Counted from the stretch's first letter, positions 25,803 through 35,373 are shown. The stretch: 64,000 bases of DNA from Phenylobacterium sp. Root700 (GCF_001429025.1 NZ_LMHT01000009.1:96845-160844), one strand, 5' to 3'. Numbers and translations: made by a program. The notes: a model not told the origin generated them from the letters alone.

Positions 25803-26360
25803 TTACCGCGGCGCCCGCTTGGCCAGGATCCGTTGCAGGGTCCGGCGGTGCATGTTCAGGCGCCGGGCGGTCTCCGAGACGTTGTGGCCGCAGAGCTCAT
25901 AGACCCGCTGGATGTGTTCCCACCGCACGCGGTCGGCGCTCATCGGGTTTTCCGGCGGGGCCGGGACCTCGTCCTTGCGGGCGAGCAGGGCGCGGGCGAC
26001 GTCGTCGGCGTCGGCGGGTTTGGAAAGATAGTCGATGGCGCCGGACTTCACCGCGGCGACCGCCGTGGCGATGTTCCCGTAGCCGGTCAGCATGATCACC
26101 TTGGCGTCGGGCCGGGCCTCGCGGACGGCTTCCACCACCTTGAGGCCGGTGCCGTCCTCCAGCCGCATGTCGAGCACGGCGTAGGCGGGAGGGTGGGCTT
26201 TCACGGCGGCCAGGGCTTCGCCGACGCTGCCGACCAGCGTGGGTTCGAACCCACGTTGCTCCAGGGCTCTGCCGAGCCGGGTGCGCAACGGGGCGTCGTC
26301 ATCTAGGACAAGCAAGCTTTTGTCCGGCAGGGCGGCGATATCGGCGGAGAGATCGGTCAT
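25803..26360 (-). CDS. regA: RegA/PrrA/ActR family response regulator
   Basis: 185 residues from ATG 26360; an in-frame start at 26435 adds a basic stretch with no family character. Receiver domain: DDD cluster 'LLVLDDDAPLRTRLG', phospho-acceptor Asp in 'AYAVLDMRLEDGTGLKVVEA', Thr and Lys in 'VIMLTGYGNI' and 'DYLSKPADA'. The C-terminal Fis-type helix-turn-helix 'GHNVSETARRLNMHRRTLQRIL' is nearly invariant in RegA/PrrA. It controls respiration and redox balance. It follows its kinase gene by 81 bases on the same strand. Confidence 0.92.
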   Translation of the reverse strand: MTDLSADIAALPDKSLLVLDDDAPLRTRLGRALEQRGFEPTLVGSVGEALAAVKAHPPAYAVLDMRLEDGTGLKVVEAVREARPDAKVIMLTGYGNIATAVAAVKSGAIDYLSKPADADDVARALLARKDEVPAPPENPMSADRVRWEHIQRVYELCGHNVSETARRLNMHRRTLQRILAKRAPR

Positions 26361-26441
26361 TCGCAATCTCCGATAGGGGCGTTTCGCAGTAACGCCTCCT
26401 GCGGCATCATGTCGCTGCTTGCGGCCGATCCGCAAGTGTCT

Positions 26442-27854
26442 TCACGCGTGCCCGTTCGCATCCTTCACTTCGATGCGCTTGCGCGGCCAGCGGGCCGCGA
26501 CGACGGCGCCGCGCGGCCTCCCGTTCTGGAAAGTCACAACAGCCCCGGTCCGTTCCAGCAGAGTCTTGGCGATAAAGAAGCCCAGACCCATGCCGACATG
26601 GCCGGTTCGCCCGCCTGCGACGCCCGCGCGGCTGGTCACATAGGGCTCGCCCAGCTTGGCCAGCACCTCCGGCGCGAAGCCAGGGCCGTCGTCGCGAACC
26701 TCGATCCCGACGCTTTCGGTGTCGAACCTGACGGTGACCAGCACCTCGGAGGCGGCGAAGTCGACGGCGTTCTCGATGAACGAGGTCATGGCGTGCAGAA
26801 CCTCCGGCATCCGCCAGATGTCGGGGGCGGCGACGCCCGGGGCGCCGGAGACGATGGCCTCGACCCGCACGCCCTTCACCTCGGCGTGGGGTTCGATCAC
26901 CTCGTGGACCAGTTGCAGCAGGCTCATCCGCTCGTGGATCTCGTCGGAGGCCGCGGCCGGGGCGTCGGTCAGCCGGCGCAGGATCTCGCGGCAGCGCTCC
27001 GACTGGGCGATCAGCAGGTCGGCGTCCTCCTTGACGCTGGCGGTCGGGGCCTCGCGCGCCAGCTCCTTGGCGACGATGGAGATGGTGGCCAGCGGCGTGC
27101 CCAGTTCATGGGCGGCGGCGGCGGCCAGCGCGCCCAGGGCCGACAGCCGTTGCTCGCGCGCCAACACCGCCTGGGTCACGTCCAGCGCCAGCGCCATGCG
27201 GGAGGATTCCTCGGCCGCCTGCCGCACCGTGCCGGTGATGACGATGATGCCGGCGATGTTGGCGACCGCGCAGCCGATCATGAAGGTCAATGGCGGGGCG
27301 AAGCCCATCGCTCCCATGGCCGGCAGCGGCAGGTGAACGAAGGCCAGCAGGATCGAGACGGCGATTGACGCCGCCGCCAGTACGGTCACCGACCGGGCCG
27401 TCAGGGTGGCGGCCGCCAGGGTCACCGGCGCCAGTAGCATCAGGATGAACGGATTGGCGGTGCCGCCGGTCAGGAACAGCAGCACCGAGATCTGGCCAAG
27501 GTCGAACCCCAGCTGTGCCACCGCCTCCCAGCCGCTGATCAGCCGCTGGCCCGGCGAGGCGACGCCGGTCAGCAGATTGACCCAGGCCGAGGCCCCGATC
27601 ACCGCGAAACACAGGGCGTAGGGCGCGTCGAAGCCCAGGATCAGGCCGGCGGCCAGGAACACCAGCGCCTCGCCGGCGATGATCATCCACCGTAAGGTCA
27701 CCAGGGTGCGCAGCCGCAGCCGCCCGCTGCGTTCGCTCACGCCGTCCCAGCCGGCGACACCCCAATCGGCGACGCCTTGCATGCGCTCGGGGCTTTGCCT
27801 ATCGAGACCGGGCGACGGTTTCGCCGGCGACGGGTTCCTCAGGGAGGCCATCAT
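26442..27854 (-). CDS. regB: RegB/PrrB/ActS family redox-sensing histidine kinase
   Basis: 470 residues from the ATG pair at 27854/27851. Six hydrophobic helices span about residues 50-215; 'FLTGGTANPFILMLLAPVTL' contains the GGxxNPF quinone-sensing motif. H-box 'AAAAHELGTPLATI'; 'SERCREILRRL' carries the conserved redox-active-type cysteine. ATPase domain with 'VRDDGPGFAPEV' and 'HVGMGLGFFIAKTLLERTGA'. Expected to phosphorylate RegA in response to the quinone pool or oxygen. In an operon with regA and divergent from a senC-type gene, the arrangement known from Rhodobacter. Confidence 0.92.
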   Translation of the reverse strand: MMASLRNPSPAKPSPGLDRQSPERMQGVADWGVAGWDGVSERSGRLRLRTLVTLRWMIIAGEALVFLAAGLILGFDAPYALCFAVIGASAWVNLLTGVASPGQRLISGWEAVAQLGFDLGQISVLLFLTGGTANPFILMLLAPVTLAAATLTARSVTVLAAASIAVSILLAFVHLPLPAMGAMGFAPPLTFMIGCAVANIAGIIVITGTVRQAAEESSRMALALDVTQAVLAREQRLSALGALAAAAAHELGTPLATISIVAKELAREAPTASVKEDADLLIAQSERCREILRRLTDAPAAASDEIHERMSLLQLVHEVIEPHAEVKGVRVEAIVSGAPGVAAPDIWRMPEVLHAMTSFIENAVDFAASEVLVTVRFDTESVGIEVRDDGPGFAPEVLAKLGEPYVTSRAGVAGGRTGHVGMGLGFFIAKTLLERTGAVVTFQNGRPRGAVVAARWPRKRIEVKDANGHA

Positions 27855-27908
27855 CCGGCGAGCATCGCGCCTAACGCCGCGCCTGACGAGCCCAAAGGTT
27901 GTTTTCCC

Positions 27909-28493
27909 ATGCCCCGCCACGTTCCGATCCTGATCGCAGCCTGCGTGGTGGGCCTGATTTTCCTGGGCGCGGTGGCCTGGAAGACCGGCGTCTTCGACCG
28001 GCCGCCGCAGGCCGCGGTCGGCGGGCCCTTCCAACTGATCGACCAGAACGGGAAGCCGACCGACGAGAGCATCCTCAAGGGCAAGTGGACGGTGGTGTTC
28101 TTCGGCTTCACCTACTGCCCTGACGTCTGCCCGACGACGATGCAGGCCCTGGGCGCGGCCCAGCAGCAGCTGGGTCCCAAGGCCGACCAGATGCAGGTGG
28201 TCTTCATGTCACTGGACCCGGCGCGCGACACCCCCGCGCAGCTGAAGACCTATCTCGGCTCCGACATCTTCCCGAAAGGGACCATTGGCCTGACGGGTAC
28301 GCCCGAGCAGGTGGACGCCGCCGCCAAGGCCTACCGGGTCTATTACAAGAAGAACGGCGAGGGGGCCGACTACCTAGTCGATCACTCGACCGCCGCCTAT
28401 CTGATGGACCCCAAGGGACGGTTCGACCGGGTGATTCCGTACGGGATCTCGCCCGAGGAGATCGCGCGGCAGATTTCCGACGCGATGCGCTAG
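27909..28493 (+). CDS. senC: SCO1/SenC family protein (copper chaperone for cytochrome oxidase)
   Basis: 194 residues from ATG 27909. N-terminal anchor (about residues 5-24), thioredoxin fold with 'FTYCPDVCPTTM' (CxxxC) and 'LVDHSTAAYLMDPKG' (the copper-ligand histidine). SCO proteins insert copper into the CuA site of cytochrome c oxidase. Divergent from regB, 54 bases apart, consistent with the reg-senC linkage. Frame extends upstream to 27777, but that part is antisense to regB. Confidence 0.93.
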   Translation: MPRHVPILIAACVVGLIFLGAVAWKTGVFDRPPQAAVGGPFQLIDQNGKPTDESILKGKWTVVFFGFTYCPDVCPTTMQALGAAQQQLGPKADQMQVVFMSLDPARDTPAQLKTYLGSDIFPKGTIGLTGTPEQVDAAAKAYRVYYKKNGEGADYLVDHSTAAYLMDPKGRFDRVIPYGISPEEIARQISDAMR

Positions 28494-28602
28494 GCGCCCG
28501 ATCGGCGGGCGGCGCGTCGAACCGCCGCGGCGAAACAGCTTAGCTCTGGACTCTCTTAATATCCGACGTGCTATGTTGCGCCGCAGCAAAGAGGACTCTC
28601 GG

Positions 28603-29874
28603 ATGCTCTACTCGCTCTACGAGGCCAGCTACTACGCTTCCACCCCGCTGCGGTTCGCCGCGCGGGCGACCCGCGATTTCTGGTCATCGCCGCTGAACGC
28701 CGCCAAGGACACCGATCTTGGGCGCCGCCTGTTCGCCAACGCCGATCTGTTCGCCAATTTGACGCGCCGCTACGGGCGCCCGGCCTGGAACATCGATTCC
28801 GTCGAGATCGACGGTCAACCGGTCCGGGTGCGCCAGACCGAGGTCTGGTCGAGCCCGTGGGTCAAGCTCACCCACTTCACCCGCGACATGTCCGACATGC
28901 GCCGGGCCGGCCGCCGTGAGCTGGAGCCCGCCGTGCTGATCGTGGCCCCGTTGTCGGGCCACTACGCCACCCTGCTGCGCGGCACGGTCGAAGCCTTCCT
29001 GCAGGACCATGAGGTGTTCATCACCGACTGGTCCAACGCCCGCGACGTGCCCCTGATGCAGGGCCGCTTCGACTTCCACGACTTCGTCGATCATGTCCGC
29101 GAGATGCTGCGCCAGCTGGGTCCGCGCCCGCATGTGGTCGCCGTCTGCCAGCCAGGCCCGGCCGTGCTGGCCGCCGCCTCGCTGATGGCCGAGGACGGCG
29201 AGGAGTCGCGCCCCGGCACCATGACCATCATGGGCTCGCCGATCGATGCGCGCCTGTCGCCGACCGTCACCAACAAGCTGGCCGAGGAAAAACCCTTCGC
29301 CTGGTTCAAGTCGACCATGATCGACTCGGTGCCCGCGCCCTATCCGGGCATGGGCCGGCGGGTCTATCCGGGCTTCGTGCAGCTCTATTCGTTCATGTCG
29401 ATGAACGCTGAGAAGCACCAGGACGCTCACAAGCAGTACCTGGAAGACCTGATGAAGGGCGACGGCGACGCCGCCGAAAAGCACCTGGAATTCTACGACG
29501 AGTACCTGTCGGTCCTCGACCTGCCTGAAGAATTCTACCTTCAGACCATCGACTACGTGTTCCAGCAGTATCTGTTGCCCAAGGGCGAGCTGGTCCATCG
29601 CGGCCGGCCGATCCAGCCGGGCTCGATCCGCGACATCGGCCTGCTGACCGTCGAGGGCGAGAACGACGACATCTCGGGCATCGGCCAGACCCAGGCGGCG
29701 CACACGCTCTGCACCGGGCTCTCGGACGACTTCAAGGAAGACTACGTGCAGCCGCATGTCGGCCACTACGGGGTCTTCAACGGCCGCCGTTTCCGCGAGG
29801 AGATCTATCCCCGCGTGCGGGCCTTCATCCGTCGCCAGGAAGCAGGCCTCGAAAAGGACCGCGACGCAGCCTAA
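28603..29874 (+). CDS. phaZ: intracellular polyhydroxybutyrate depolymerase
   Basis: 423 residues from ATG 28603, with AGAGGA nine bases upstream; an in-frame ATG at 28573 lacks such a site. The start 'MLYSLYEASYYASTPLRF' is characteristic. Catalytic cysteine box 'VAVCQPGPAVLAAASLMAE', Asp in 'LLTVEGENDDISGIGQ', His in 'QPHVGHYGVFNGRRF'. It releases 3-hydroxybutyrate from cytoplasmic PHB granules. Nine bases upstream of the DUF45 gene, which may be co-transcribed. Confidence 0.93.
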   Translation: MLYSLYEASYYASTPLRFAARATRDFWSSPLNAAKDTDLGRRLFANADLFANLTRRYGRPAWNIDSVEIDGQPVRVRQTEVWSSPWVKLTHFTRDMSDMRRAGRRELEPAVLIVAPLSGHYATLLRGTVEAFLQDHEVFITDWSNARDVPLMQGRFDFHDFVDHVREMLRQLGPRPHVVAVCQPGPAVLAAASLMAEDGEESRPGTMTIMGSPIDARLSPTVTNKLAEEKPFAWFKSTMIDSVPAPYPGMGRRVYPGFVQLYSFMSMNAEKHQDAHKQYLEDLMKGDGDAAEKHLEFYDEYLSVLDLPEEFYLQTIDYVFQQYLLPKGELVHRGRPIQPGSIRDIGLLTVEGENDDISGIGQTQAAHTLCTGLSDDFKEDYVQPHVGHYGVFNGRRFREEIYPRVRAFIRRQEAGLEKDRDAA

Positions 29875-29883
29875 ATTGGCGTC

Positions 29884-30621
29884 ATGAGTCTTTTCGGCCG
29901 CGCGCTCGCGGACGGCGACCGGCTGGAAGTGGCTGGAGCCGTCGTCCGCCTCAAGGTTCACCGCGGTGCGCGCCGGGTCTCCCTGCGCCTGGATCGCACC
30001 AAGCGCGAGATCGTCGCCACCGCGCCCACCCAGCGGCGGCTGGCCGAGGCCGCGGCCTTCGCGCGTGACCGCGCCGCCTGGATCACCGAGCGGCTGGCCG
30101 AGCTGCCGCAGGCCGAGGCGGTGGCGCCTGGCATGACCATCCACCTGTTTGGAGAGCCGTGCAGCCTGGAGGCCAGCGACAAGCCGGCGCGCCTGCATCT
30201 CGCCACCGGCGAAATCCCGATGCGGATCACCGCGCGCGGCGAGGGCGCGGTCTACGCCAACGCCGTGGTGCGGATCATCCGGCGCGAGGCGCTGCGGGTC
30301 TTCACCGAGCGCACCGCCTTCTATTGCGAGCAACTGGGCGCCAAGCTGCCCAGCGTGACGATCATGGACGCCCGCGCCCGTTGGGGCTCCTGCCGCCCGG
30401 GCCTGCCGGGCAAGCCGGCGGCGATCCGCTATTCCTGGCGGCTGGCCTTGGCCCCGTTCGAGGTCGCCGACTATGTGGCCGCCCACGAGTGCGCCCACCT
30501 GCTGGAACTCAATCACGGCCCGCGGTTCTGGGGTCATGTGAAGACCCTGGTCGGCGACGAGCGACCGCACCGCGCCTGGCTGCGGGCGCAGGGCGCGCGG
30601 TTGCACGCCTTCGGGCGCTAA
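29884..30621 (+). CDS. YgjP-like (DUF45) zinc metallopeptidase domain protein
   Basis: 245 residues. C-terminal 'YVAAHECAHLLELNHGPRFW' (about residues 198-217) has the HExxH motif and following His of DUF45/SprT-like zincins; 'RARWGSCRPG' is the second family motif. Cytosolic, with an N-terminal beta-rich region. Few members are characterised. It begins nine bases after phaZ. Confidence 0.88.
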   Translation: MSLFGRALADGDRLEVAGAVVRLKVHRGARRVSLRLDRTKREIVATAPTQRRLAEAAAFARDRAAWITERLAELPQAEAVAPGMTIHLFGEPCSLEASDKPARLHLATGEIPMRITARGEGAVYANAVVRIIRREALRVFTERTAFYCEQLGAKLPSVTIMDARARWGSCRPGLPGKPAAIRYSWRLALAPFEVADYVAAHECAHLLELNHGPRFWGHVKTLVGDERPHRAWLRAQGARLHAFGR

Positions 30622-30726
30622 GCCCCTCAAGATTACCGCGAATTATCTTTGCAGCGGCGCGTCCAGGCGACAGAAGAAAGCGTGACGGACAGGCGCTGAA
30701 GCCTTCGTCGCCCTGGAGCTTGCCGC

Positions 30727-32571
30727 GTGATCGTTCTGGCCGCCGCCACGTCGCTGACGATGGCCGCCCCCGAGTTGCCGCCCCTGCCGCCGATCCGCCG
30801 CGACCCACAGGTCATCTATGTGGATCGCTCCGGCGCGGTGCTGGGCGTTCGCGGCGGGCGCTACGCCCCGCCGGTCGACTTGGCCAAGCTGCCGGCCTAT
30901 GTGCCCGCCGCCTTCATCTCCATCGAGGATCGGCGGTTCTACACCCACACCGGGTTTGATCCGGTCGGCATCGGCCGCGCGATCGTGGCCGGGGTCAGCG
31001 AAGGGCGCGCAACCCAAGGCGCGTCGACCATCACCCAGCAGCTCGCCCGCAATCTGTTCCTGAACGCCGACCGCACCGTCGAGCGCAAGGCCAAGGAGCT
31101 GGTCTGGTCGATCCAGCTCGAGCGCACCTATTCGAAGAAAGAGATCCTCTCGCTCTATCTGAGCCGGGTCTATTTCGGTTCCGGCGCCTATGGCCTGGAA
31201 GCCGCCTCGCGCCGCTACTTCAACAAGCCCGCCTCGCGGCTCTCGCTGCGGGAGGCCGCGACCCTGGCCGGGGTGCTGAAATCACCGACCAACTACAATC
31301 CGGTCGAGCAGCCCAAGGCCGCCGCCGAGCGCGCCGCCCTGGTGCTCGACGCCATGGTCGACACCGGCGCCATCACACCGGCCGACCGCAACAAGGCGAT
31401 GGCCGCGCCGCTGAAGGTCTGGAACTCCTCGCCGACCGCGCCGGCCCAGTATTTCGTCGACTGGCTGGACGCCCAGCGCCGCCAGATCTTGCCGCAGCCC
31501 AAGCAGGACACGGTGGTCGAGACCACCCTCGATCTGCCGATGGAGACCGCCGCGGCCGACGCCACCCGCGCCGTGCTGGCTCGCTACAAGGCCCAGTCGG
31601 TGAGCCAGGCCGCCCTGGTCGCGGTGGACGGGCAGGGCCGGGTGCGGGCGATGATCGGCGGGGTCGACTATACGGCCGGCCCCTACAACCGCGCGGTCAC
31701 CGCCCGGCGTCAGGCGGGCTCGGCCTGGAAGCCCTTCGTCTATCTCACCGCCCTGGAGGCCGGCGCGACGCCCGACATGCTGGTGGTCGATGAGCCGCTG
31801 ACCATCGGGACCTGGTCGCCGCAGAACTACGCCGGCGGCTATCTCGGCCAGATGACGCTCGAGCAGGCGGTCGCCCAGTCGGTGAACACGGTGGCGGCCC
31901 GCACCGCCGACGAGGTCGGACGCGGCAATGTGGCGGCGACGGCCCGCCGGCTTGGCATCGCCTCGCCGGTCAACACCGATCCGGCGATGGCGCTTGGCAC
32001 CACCCTGGTCTCGCCGCTGGAGATGACCCAGGCCTATGCGGCCTTCTCCAACGGCGGCGCCCGCGTCGCGGCCTACGGCATCGAGCGTATCCGCACCAAT
32101 GGCGGCCAGCTGATCTATCAGCGCAAGGCGCAGCCCCAGGCGCGGGTCATCGCCAATCCGGCGCTCAGCGACATGAACCGGATGCTGCGCTCGGTCGTGG
32201 CCTCGGGAACCGGCGGCCGCGCGAAGATCGCGGGCTATGACCTGGCCGGCAAGACCGGCACCACCAGCGACTACAAGGACGCCTGGTTCGCCGGCTATAG
32301 CGGCGGCTTCACCACGGTGGTCTGGATGGGCCGCGACGACGCCGCCCCCATGCAGCGGATCACCGGCGGCGGGGCGCCGGCCGAGCTCTGGCGCGGGTTC
32401 ATGAGCGTGGCGCTGAAAAGGGTTCCGGCCCAGGCGATTCCCGCCGGCCCGGCCGCGCCGTTGATCGCGCCGCCGCCGGTCGAGATCCTGGCTGCGCCGG
32501 TGGAGCAGGGGGCCGCGCCGCAGCCCGAACCCGCCGTCGAAACGCCGGAAGATCCGCCGATCGGGAACTGA
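30727..32571 (+). CDS. class A penicillin-binding protein (PBP1A family), paralog A
   Basis: 614 residues from GTG 30727 with GGAG eight bases upstream. Transglycosylase domain: 'SIEDRRFYTHTGFDPVGIGR' and 'GASTITQQLARNLFL' (about residues 60-110). Transpeptidase: Ser in 'RRQAGSAWKPFVYLTAL' (S-A-W-K), 'SVNT' and 'KTGTTSDYKDAWF'. It polymerises and crosslinks peptidoglycan. The N-terminus is short; 'IVLAAATSLTMAAP' is weakly hydrophobic and may not be a true anchor, so the start could be incomplete. It converges with a second PBP, 26 bases apart. Confidence 0.9.
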   Translation: MIVLAAATSLTMAAPELPPLPPIRRDPQVIYVDRSGAVLGVRGGRYAPPVDLAKLPAYVPAAFISIEDRRFYTHTGFDPVGIGRAIVAGVSEGRATQGASTITQQLARNLFLNADRTVERKAKELVWSIQLERTYSKKEILSLYLSRVYFGSGAYGLEAASRRYFNKPASRLSLREAATLAGVLKSPTNYNPVEQPKAAAERAALVLDAMVDTGAITPADRNKAMAAPLKVWNSSPTAPAQYFVDWLDAQRRQILPQPKQDTVVETTLDLPMETAAADATRAVLARYKAQSVSQAALVAVDGQGRVRAMIGGVDYTAGPYNRAVTARRQAGSAWKPFVYLTALEAGATPDMLVVDEPLTIGTWSPQNYAGGYLGQMTLEQAVAQSVNTVAARTADEVGRGNVAATARRLGIASPVNTDPAMALGTTLVSPLEMTQAYAAFSNGGARVAAYGIERIRTNGGQLIYQRKAQPQARVIANPALSDMNRMLRSVVASGTGGRAKIAGYDLAGKTGTTSDYKDAWFAGYSGGFTTVVWMGRDDAAPMQRITGGGAPAELWRGFMSVALKRVPAQAIPAGPAAPLIAPPPVEILAAPVEQGAAPQPEPAVETPEDPPIGN

Positions 32572-32597
32572 GCCGAGGCCGGCTCAGCCCGCATGGA

Positions 32598-34565
32598 TCA
32601 GTACGGCACGTCTTCCGCCGGGGCCTTCTCGGGCGGCGAGGCGGGTTGACCGCCGCCGCCGCCGCCGATCGCGTCGGCGATGCCGTCGACCAGATCCCCG
32701 ATCGGATCGGCGCCCGCCGCGAGCGGCGGCTCCACGGTTCCGCCGGGAATCGGCTGGGCCTTCAGCTTGGGCAGGGCGGCGGACATGAAGTCGCGCCAGA
32801 CGGCGGCCGGAGCGTTGCCGCCGGTGACCCGCTTCATCGGCTTGTTGTTGTCCTTGCCGACCCAGACGGCGGTGACGAAGCCGCCGGTGTAGCCGACGAA
32901 CCAGGCGTCGCGATAATCGCTGGTGGTGCCGGTCTTGCCGGCGATGTCGTAGCCGGCGACCTTGGCGCGGCCGCCGGTGCCGCCGTTGATCACCTGGCGC
33001 ATCATCTGATTCATATATTGTAGGGCGGGCGAGCCGATCACCTGGCGGCGCTCACTCTTCTCGACGCTGTGGTCGTAGAGGATTTTGCCGCTGGCGGTGC
33101 GGATCCGCTGGATGCCGTAGCCCTTGGCCAGGAAGCCGCCGTTGGAGAAGGGTGCATAGGCCTGGGCCATTTCCAGCGGGCTCACCTCGACGGCGCCCAG
33201 CGCCATGGAGGGATCGAGCTGGATGTGGGACTTGATGCCGAGCCGTTGGGCGGCGGCGGCGACGTTGCCGGTGCCGACCTCGTTGGCCAGCCGCGCGGCC
33301 ACGGTGTTGATCGACTGGGCCAGCGCCGTCTGCAGGGTCATCGGGCCGCGAAAGTCGTTGGTGTAGTTCCGGGGCGACCAGTTGCCGATCTTGATCGGCT
33401 CGTCGACCACCATGTCGGAGGGGGTGCGGCCCGCCTCCATGGCGGCGAGATAGACGAACGGCTTGAAGGCCGAGCCGGCCTGGCGGCGGGCGGTGGTGGC
33501 GCGGTCGAACTGGCTGTCGGTGTAGTTCGCGCCGCCGACATAGGCGCGGATGCGGCCCTCGCCGTCGATGGCGACCAGCGCGCCCTGCTCCACGCCCTGG
33601 CCCTTGCCGGCCTCGATGCCCCGGCGCAGGGCCTGTTCGGCCGCGGCCTGGATCGGCAGGTCGAGGGTGGTCTCGACCACCAGATCCTCGGTCGGTTCGC
33701 CGACCAGGCTGCGGACCTGATCATCGACCCAGTCGGTGAAGTATTGCGCGCGCTGGTTGGCCAGGGTCGGGTTGACCCGGACCGGGGTCTTGAAGGCCGC
33801 GTCGCGTTCCTGCGGGGTGATGGCGCCGATGCGGACCATCTCGTCCAGCACGATGGTCGCCCGGCGCTCGGCGCGGTCGGTGGCCGAGACCGGCGAATAG
33901 CGGTTCGGACCCTTCATCATGCCGGCCAGCAAGGCGCTCTCGCCCAGGGTCAGCTGCGAGGCGGGCTTGCCGAAGTAGCGTTGCGAGGCCGCCTCGATGC
34001 CGTAGGCGCCGCCGCCGAAATAGACCCGGTTCAGATAGAGGGCGAGGATCTCCTTCTTGGAGAACTTGGCCTCCAGCCACATGGCCAGGATCAGTTCCTG
34101 GGCCTTGCGCCGATAGTTCTGGCTGGGCGTCAGGAAGAGGTTGCGCGCCAGCTGCTGGGTGATGGTCGAGCCGCCGCGCAGCGGGCCGCCCTTGTTCTGC
34201 ATGTTGTAGATCTGCGAGCGCGCGATGCCCCACGGGTTGAACCCGGGGTGCCAGTAGAACCAGCGGTCCTCGATGGCGATGAAGGCCTTCGGCACATAGG
34301 GCGGCAACTTGTCGAGGTCGATCGGCGGCGCGTACTGGCTGCCGCGCACCGCCACCATCGCGCCGGAGCGGTCGAGATAGGAGATCGAGGGCTGGCGCTC
34401 GACGTCATAGAGCTTCGAAGTGTCCGGCAGATCGACGGCGAACACCGCGAAGAAAGCGGCCACGAAGATCAGGCCCCACACCCCCAGGACCGCCGTCCAA
34501 TAGAGGAGGGCTTGAAGGGGAGTGCGCTGGGCCGGCCGGCGAGGGCCCGGTCCTGGTTTGGCCAT
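32598..34565 (-). CDS. class A penicillin-binding protein (PBP1A family), paralog B
   Basis: 655 residues with a clear membrane anchor at about residues 20-45 ('LLYWTAVLGVWGLIFVAAFF'). Transglycosylase motifs 'IEDRWFYWHPGFNPWGIAR' and 'RGGSTITQQLARNLFL'; transpeptidase 'RRQAGSAFKPFVYLAAM' (S-A-F-K), 'SINT' and 'KTGTTSDYRDAWFVGY'. Its C-terminus is Gly/Pro-rich ('GGGGGGQPASPPEKAP'). Collinear with the convergent neighbour from the domain start to the end, so the two probably arose by duplication; this one has the proper membrane anchor. Confidence 0.95.
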   Translation of the reverse strand: MAKPGPGPRRPAQRTPLQALLYWTAVLGVWGLIFVAAFFAVFAVDLPDTSKLYDVERQPSISYLDRSGAMVAVRGSQYAPPIDLDKLPPYVPKAFIAIEDRWFYWHPGFNPWGIARSQIYNMQNKGGPLRGGSTITQQLARNLFLTPSQNYRRKAQELILAMWLEAKFSKKEILALYLNRVYFGGGAYGIEAASQRYFGKPASQLTLGESALLAGMMKGPNRYSPVSATDRAERRATIVLDEMVRIGAITPQERDAAFKTPVRVNPTLANQRAQYFTDWVDDQVRSLVGEPTEDLVVETTLDLPIQAAAEQALRRGIEAGKGQGVEQGALVAIDGEGRIRAYVGGANYTDSQFDRATTARRQAGSAFKPFVYLAAMEAGRTPSDMVVDEPIKIGNWSPRNYTNDFRGPMTLQTALAQSINTVAARLANEVGTGNVAAAAQRLGIKSHIQLDPSMALGAVEVSPLEMAQAYAPFSNGGFLAKGYGIQRIRTASGKILYDHSVEKSERRQVIGSPALQYMNQMMRQVINGGTGGRAKVAGYDIAGKTGTTSDYRDAWFVGYTGGFVTAVWVGKDNNKPMKRVTGGNAPAAVWRDFMSAALPKLKAQPIPGGTVEPPLAAGADPIGDLVDGIADAIGGGGGGQPASPPEKAPAEDVPY

Positions 34566-35034
34566 GTGTCGTCCTAAAGGTTCGCCTTACGCCCCGCCTG
34601 CGGCGAGGGATCTCTCAGCCGAACCAGAGGCGCGACATGATTGACGAGAAGTGAACAATCTCTGCTTTCCGGACCAGCGAGGCCCGTCAATGACGGCGGG
34701 ATGCGGCCAAATTTCGGCCTTGCGGTCCAAGCGGGGTGACCTTGCGGAAGGCTTGACCTGGAGGCGGCGGGAGGCGAGAGGCGCTCTTCTCGTCCGCGCG
34801 GCCGACATCAGTCTGCGATCACATGGGTATGCGAGACGCGTTCCGCATCTCTTCATTTTCGCATAACCGGGTTGCGAAAAAAGCGGTTGCCGGTGATCTT
34901 AACAGTGTTATCTTAGCGTTGCTTAGTTCAGCTCGTGCAGTCGGTGGGGATACCGGTTGCTGATCCCGGGATGGCGCTGAGCCGGACCTTTCATCGGGTT
35001 CGCCTTTTCTCCCCGAAACGCTGGAGGGCTTTCC
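34566..35034. other. 469-base intergenic region without a recognised gene
   Basis: Between the divergent PBP and the secreted-protein gene. Short frames exist on both strands but lack ribosome-binding sites and protein character. The last 150 bases are AT-richer ('GATCTTAACAGTGTTATCTTAG' region near 34896-34917) and probably hold the promoter of the gene at 35035. I see no tRNA or clear terminator. Confidence 0.5.
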
Positions 35035-35373
35035 ATGAAGCTCCGTACCTTTGCGGCCGCCTGCGCCGCCCTTGTCTCCGTCTCATTCGCCGGCGCGGCG
35101 TTGGCGGACGATCCGATCACCGCAAAGCTGCAAGCCCCGGTCGCGGCCAAGACCAAGTTCATCGCCGGCGGCGCTGTCTTCATGTGCGAAGGCGACACCT
35201 GCCTGGCCGCGGCTCCGTCCTCGCGGACCTACGCGACCTCGACCTGTAAGGAACTGGCGAAGACCGTCGGGGCCGTCGCCTCGTTCGGCGGCGCTCGCAA
35301 GCAGCTCGAAGCCGACAAGCTCGAACAGTGCAACGTCGCGGCTCTGCCGGCCCAACAGGTCGCCAACCGCTGA
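35035..35373 (+). CDS. small secreted protein, CC_3452-like
   Basis: 112 residues with a signal peptide ('LRTFAAACAALVSVSFAGAALA', about 2-24), an alanine/lysine-rich mature start and a small domain with 'GGAVFMCEGDTCLAAAPSSR' and 'STCKELAKTVG'; three cysteines could form disulfides in the periplasm. From memory it resembles short proteins named after Caulobacter locus CC_3452, which lies next to the atp genes in Caulobacter; this matches the position here. Function unknown. GGAGG lies 12 bases before the ATG. Confidence 0.75.
   Translation: MKLRTFAAACAALVSVSFAGAALADDPITAKLQAPVAAKTKFIAGGAVFMCEGDTCLAAAPSSRTYATSTCKELAKTVGAVASFGGARKQLEADKLEQCNVAALPAQQVANR

Noticed and set aside
26409..27368. 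Plus-strand open frames opposite regB
   Set aside because: Antisense shadow of the regB coding strand; composition reflects high third-position GC only.
33069..34577. Plus-strand open frame opposite the anchored PBP
   Set aside because: Antisense shadow; no ribosome-binding site and low-complexity translation.
34587..34866. Short frames in the gap between the PBP and the secreted-protein gene
   Set aside because: No ribosome-binding site or recognisable sequence character on either strand.
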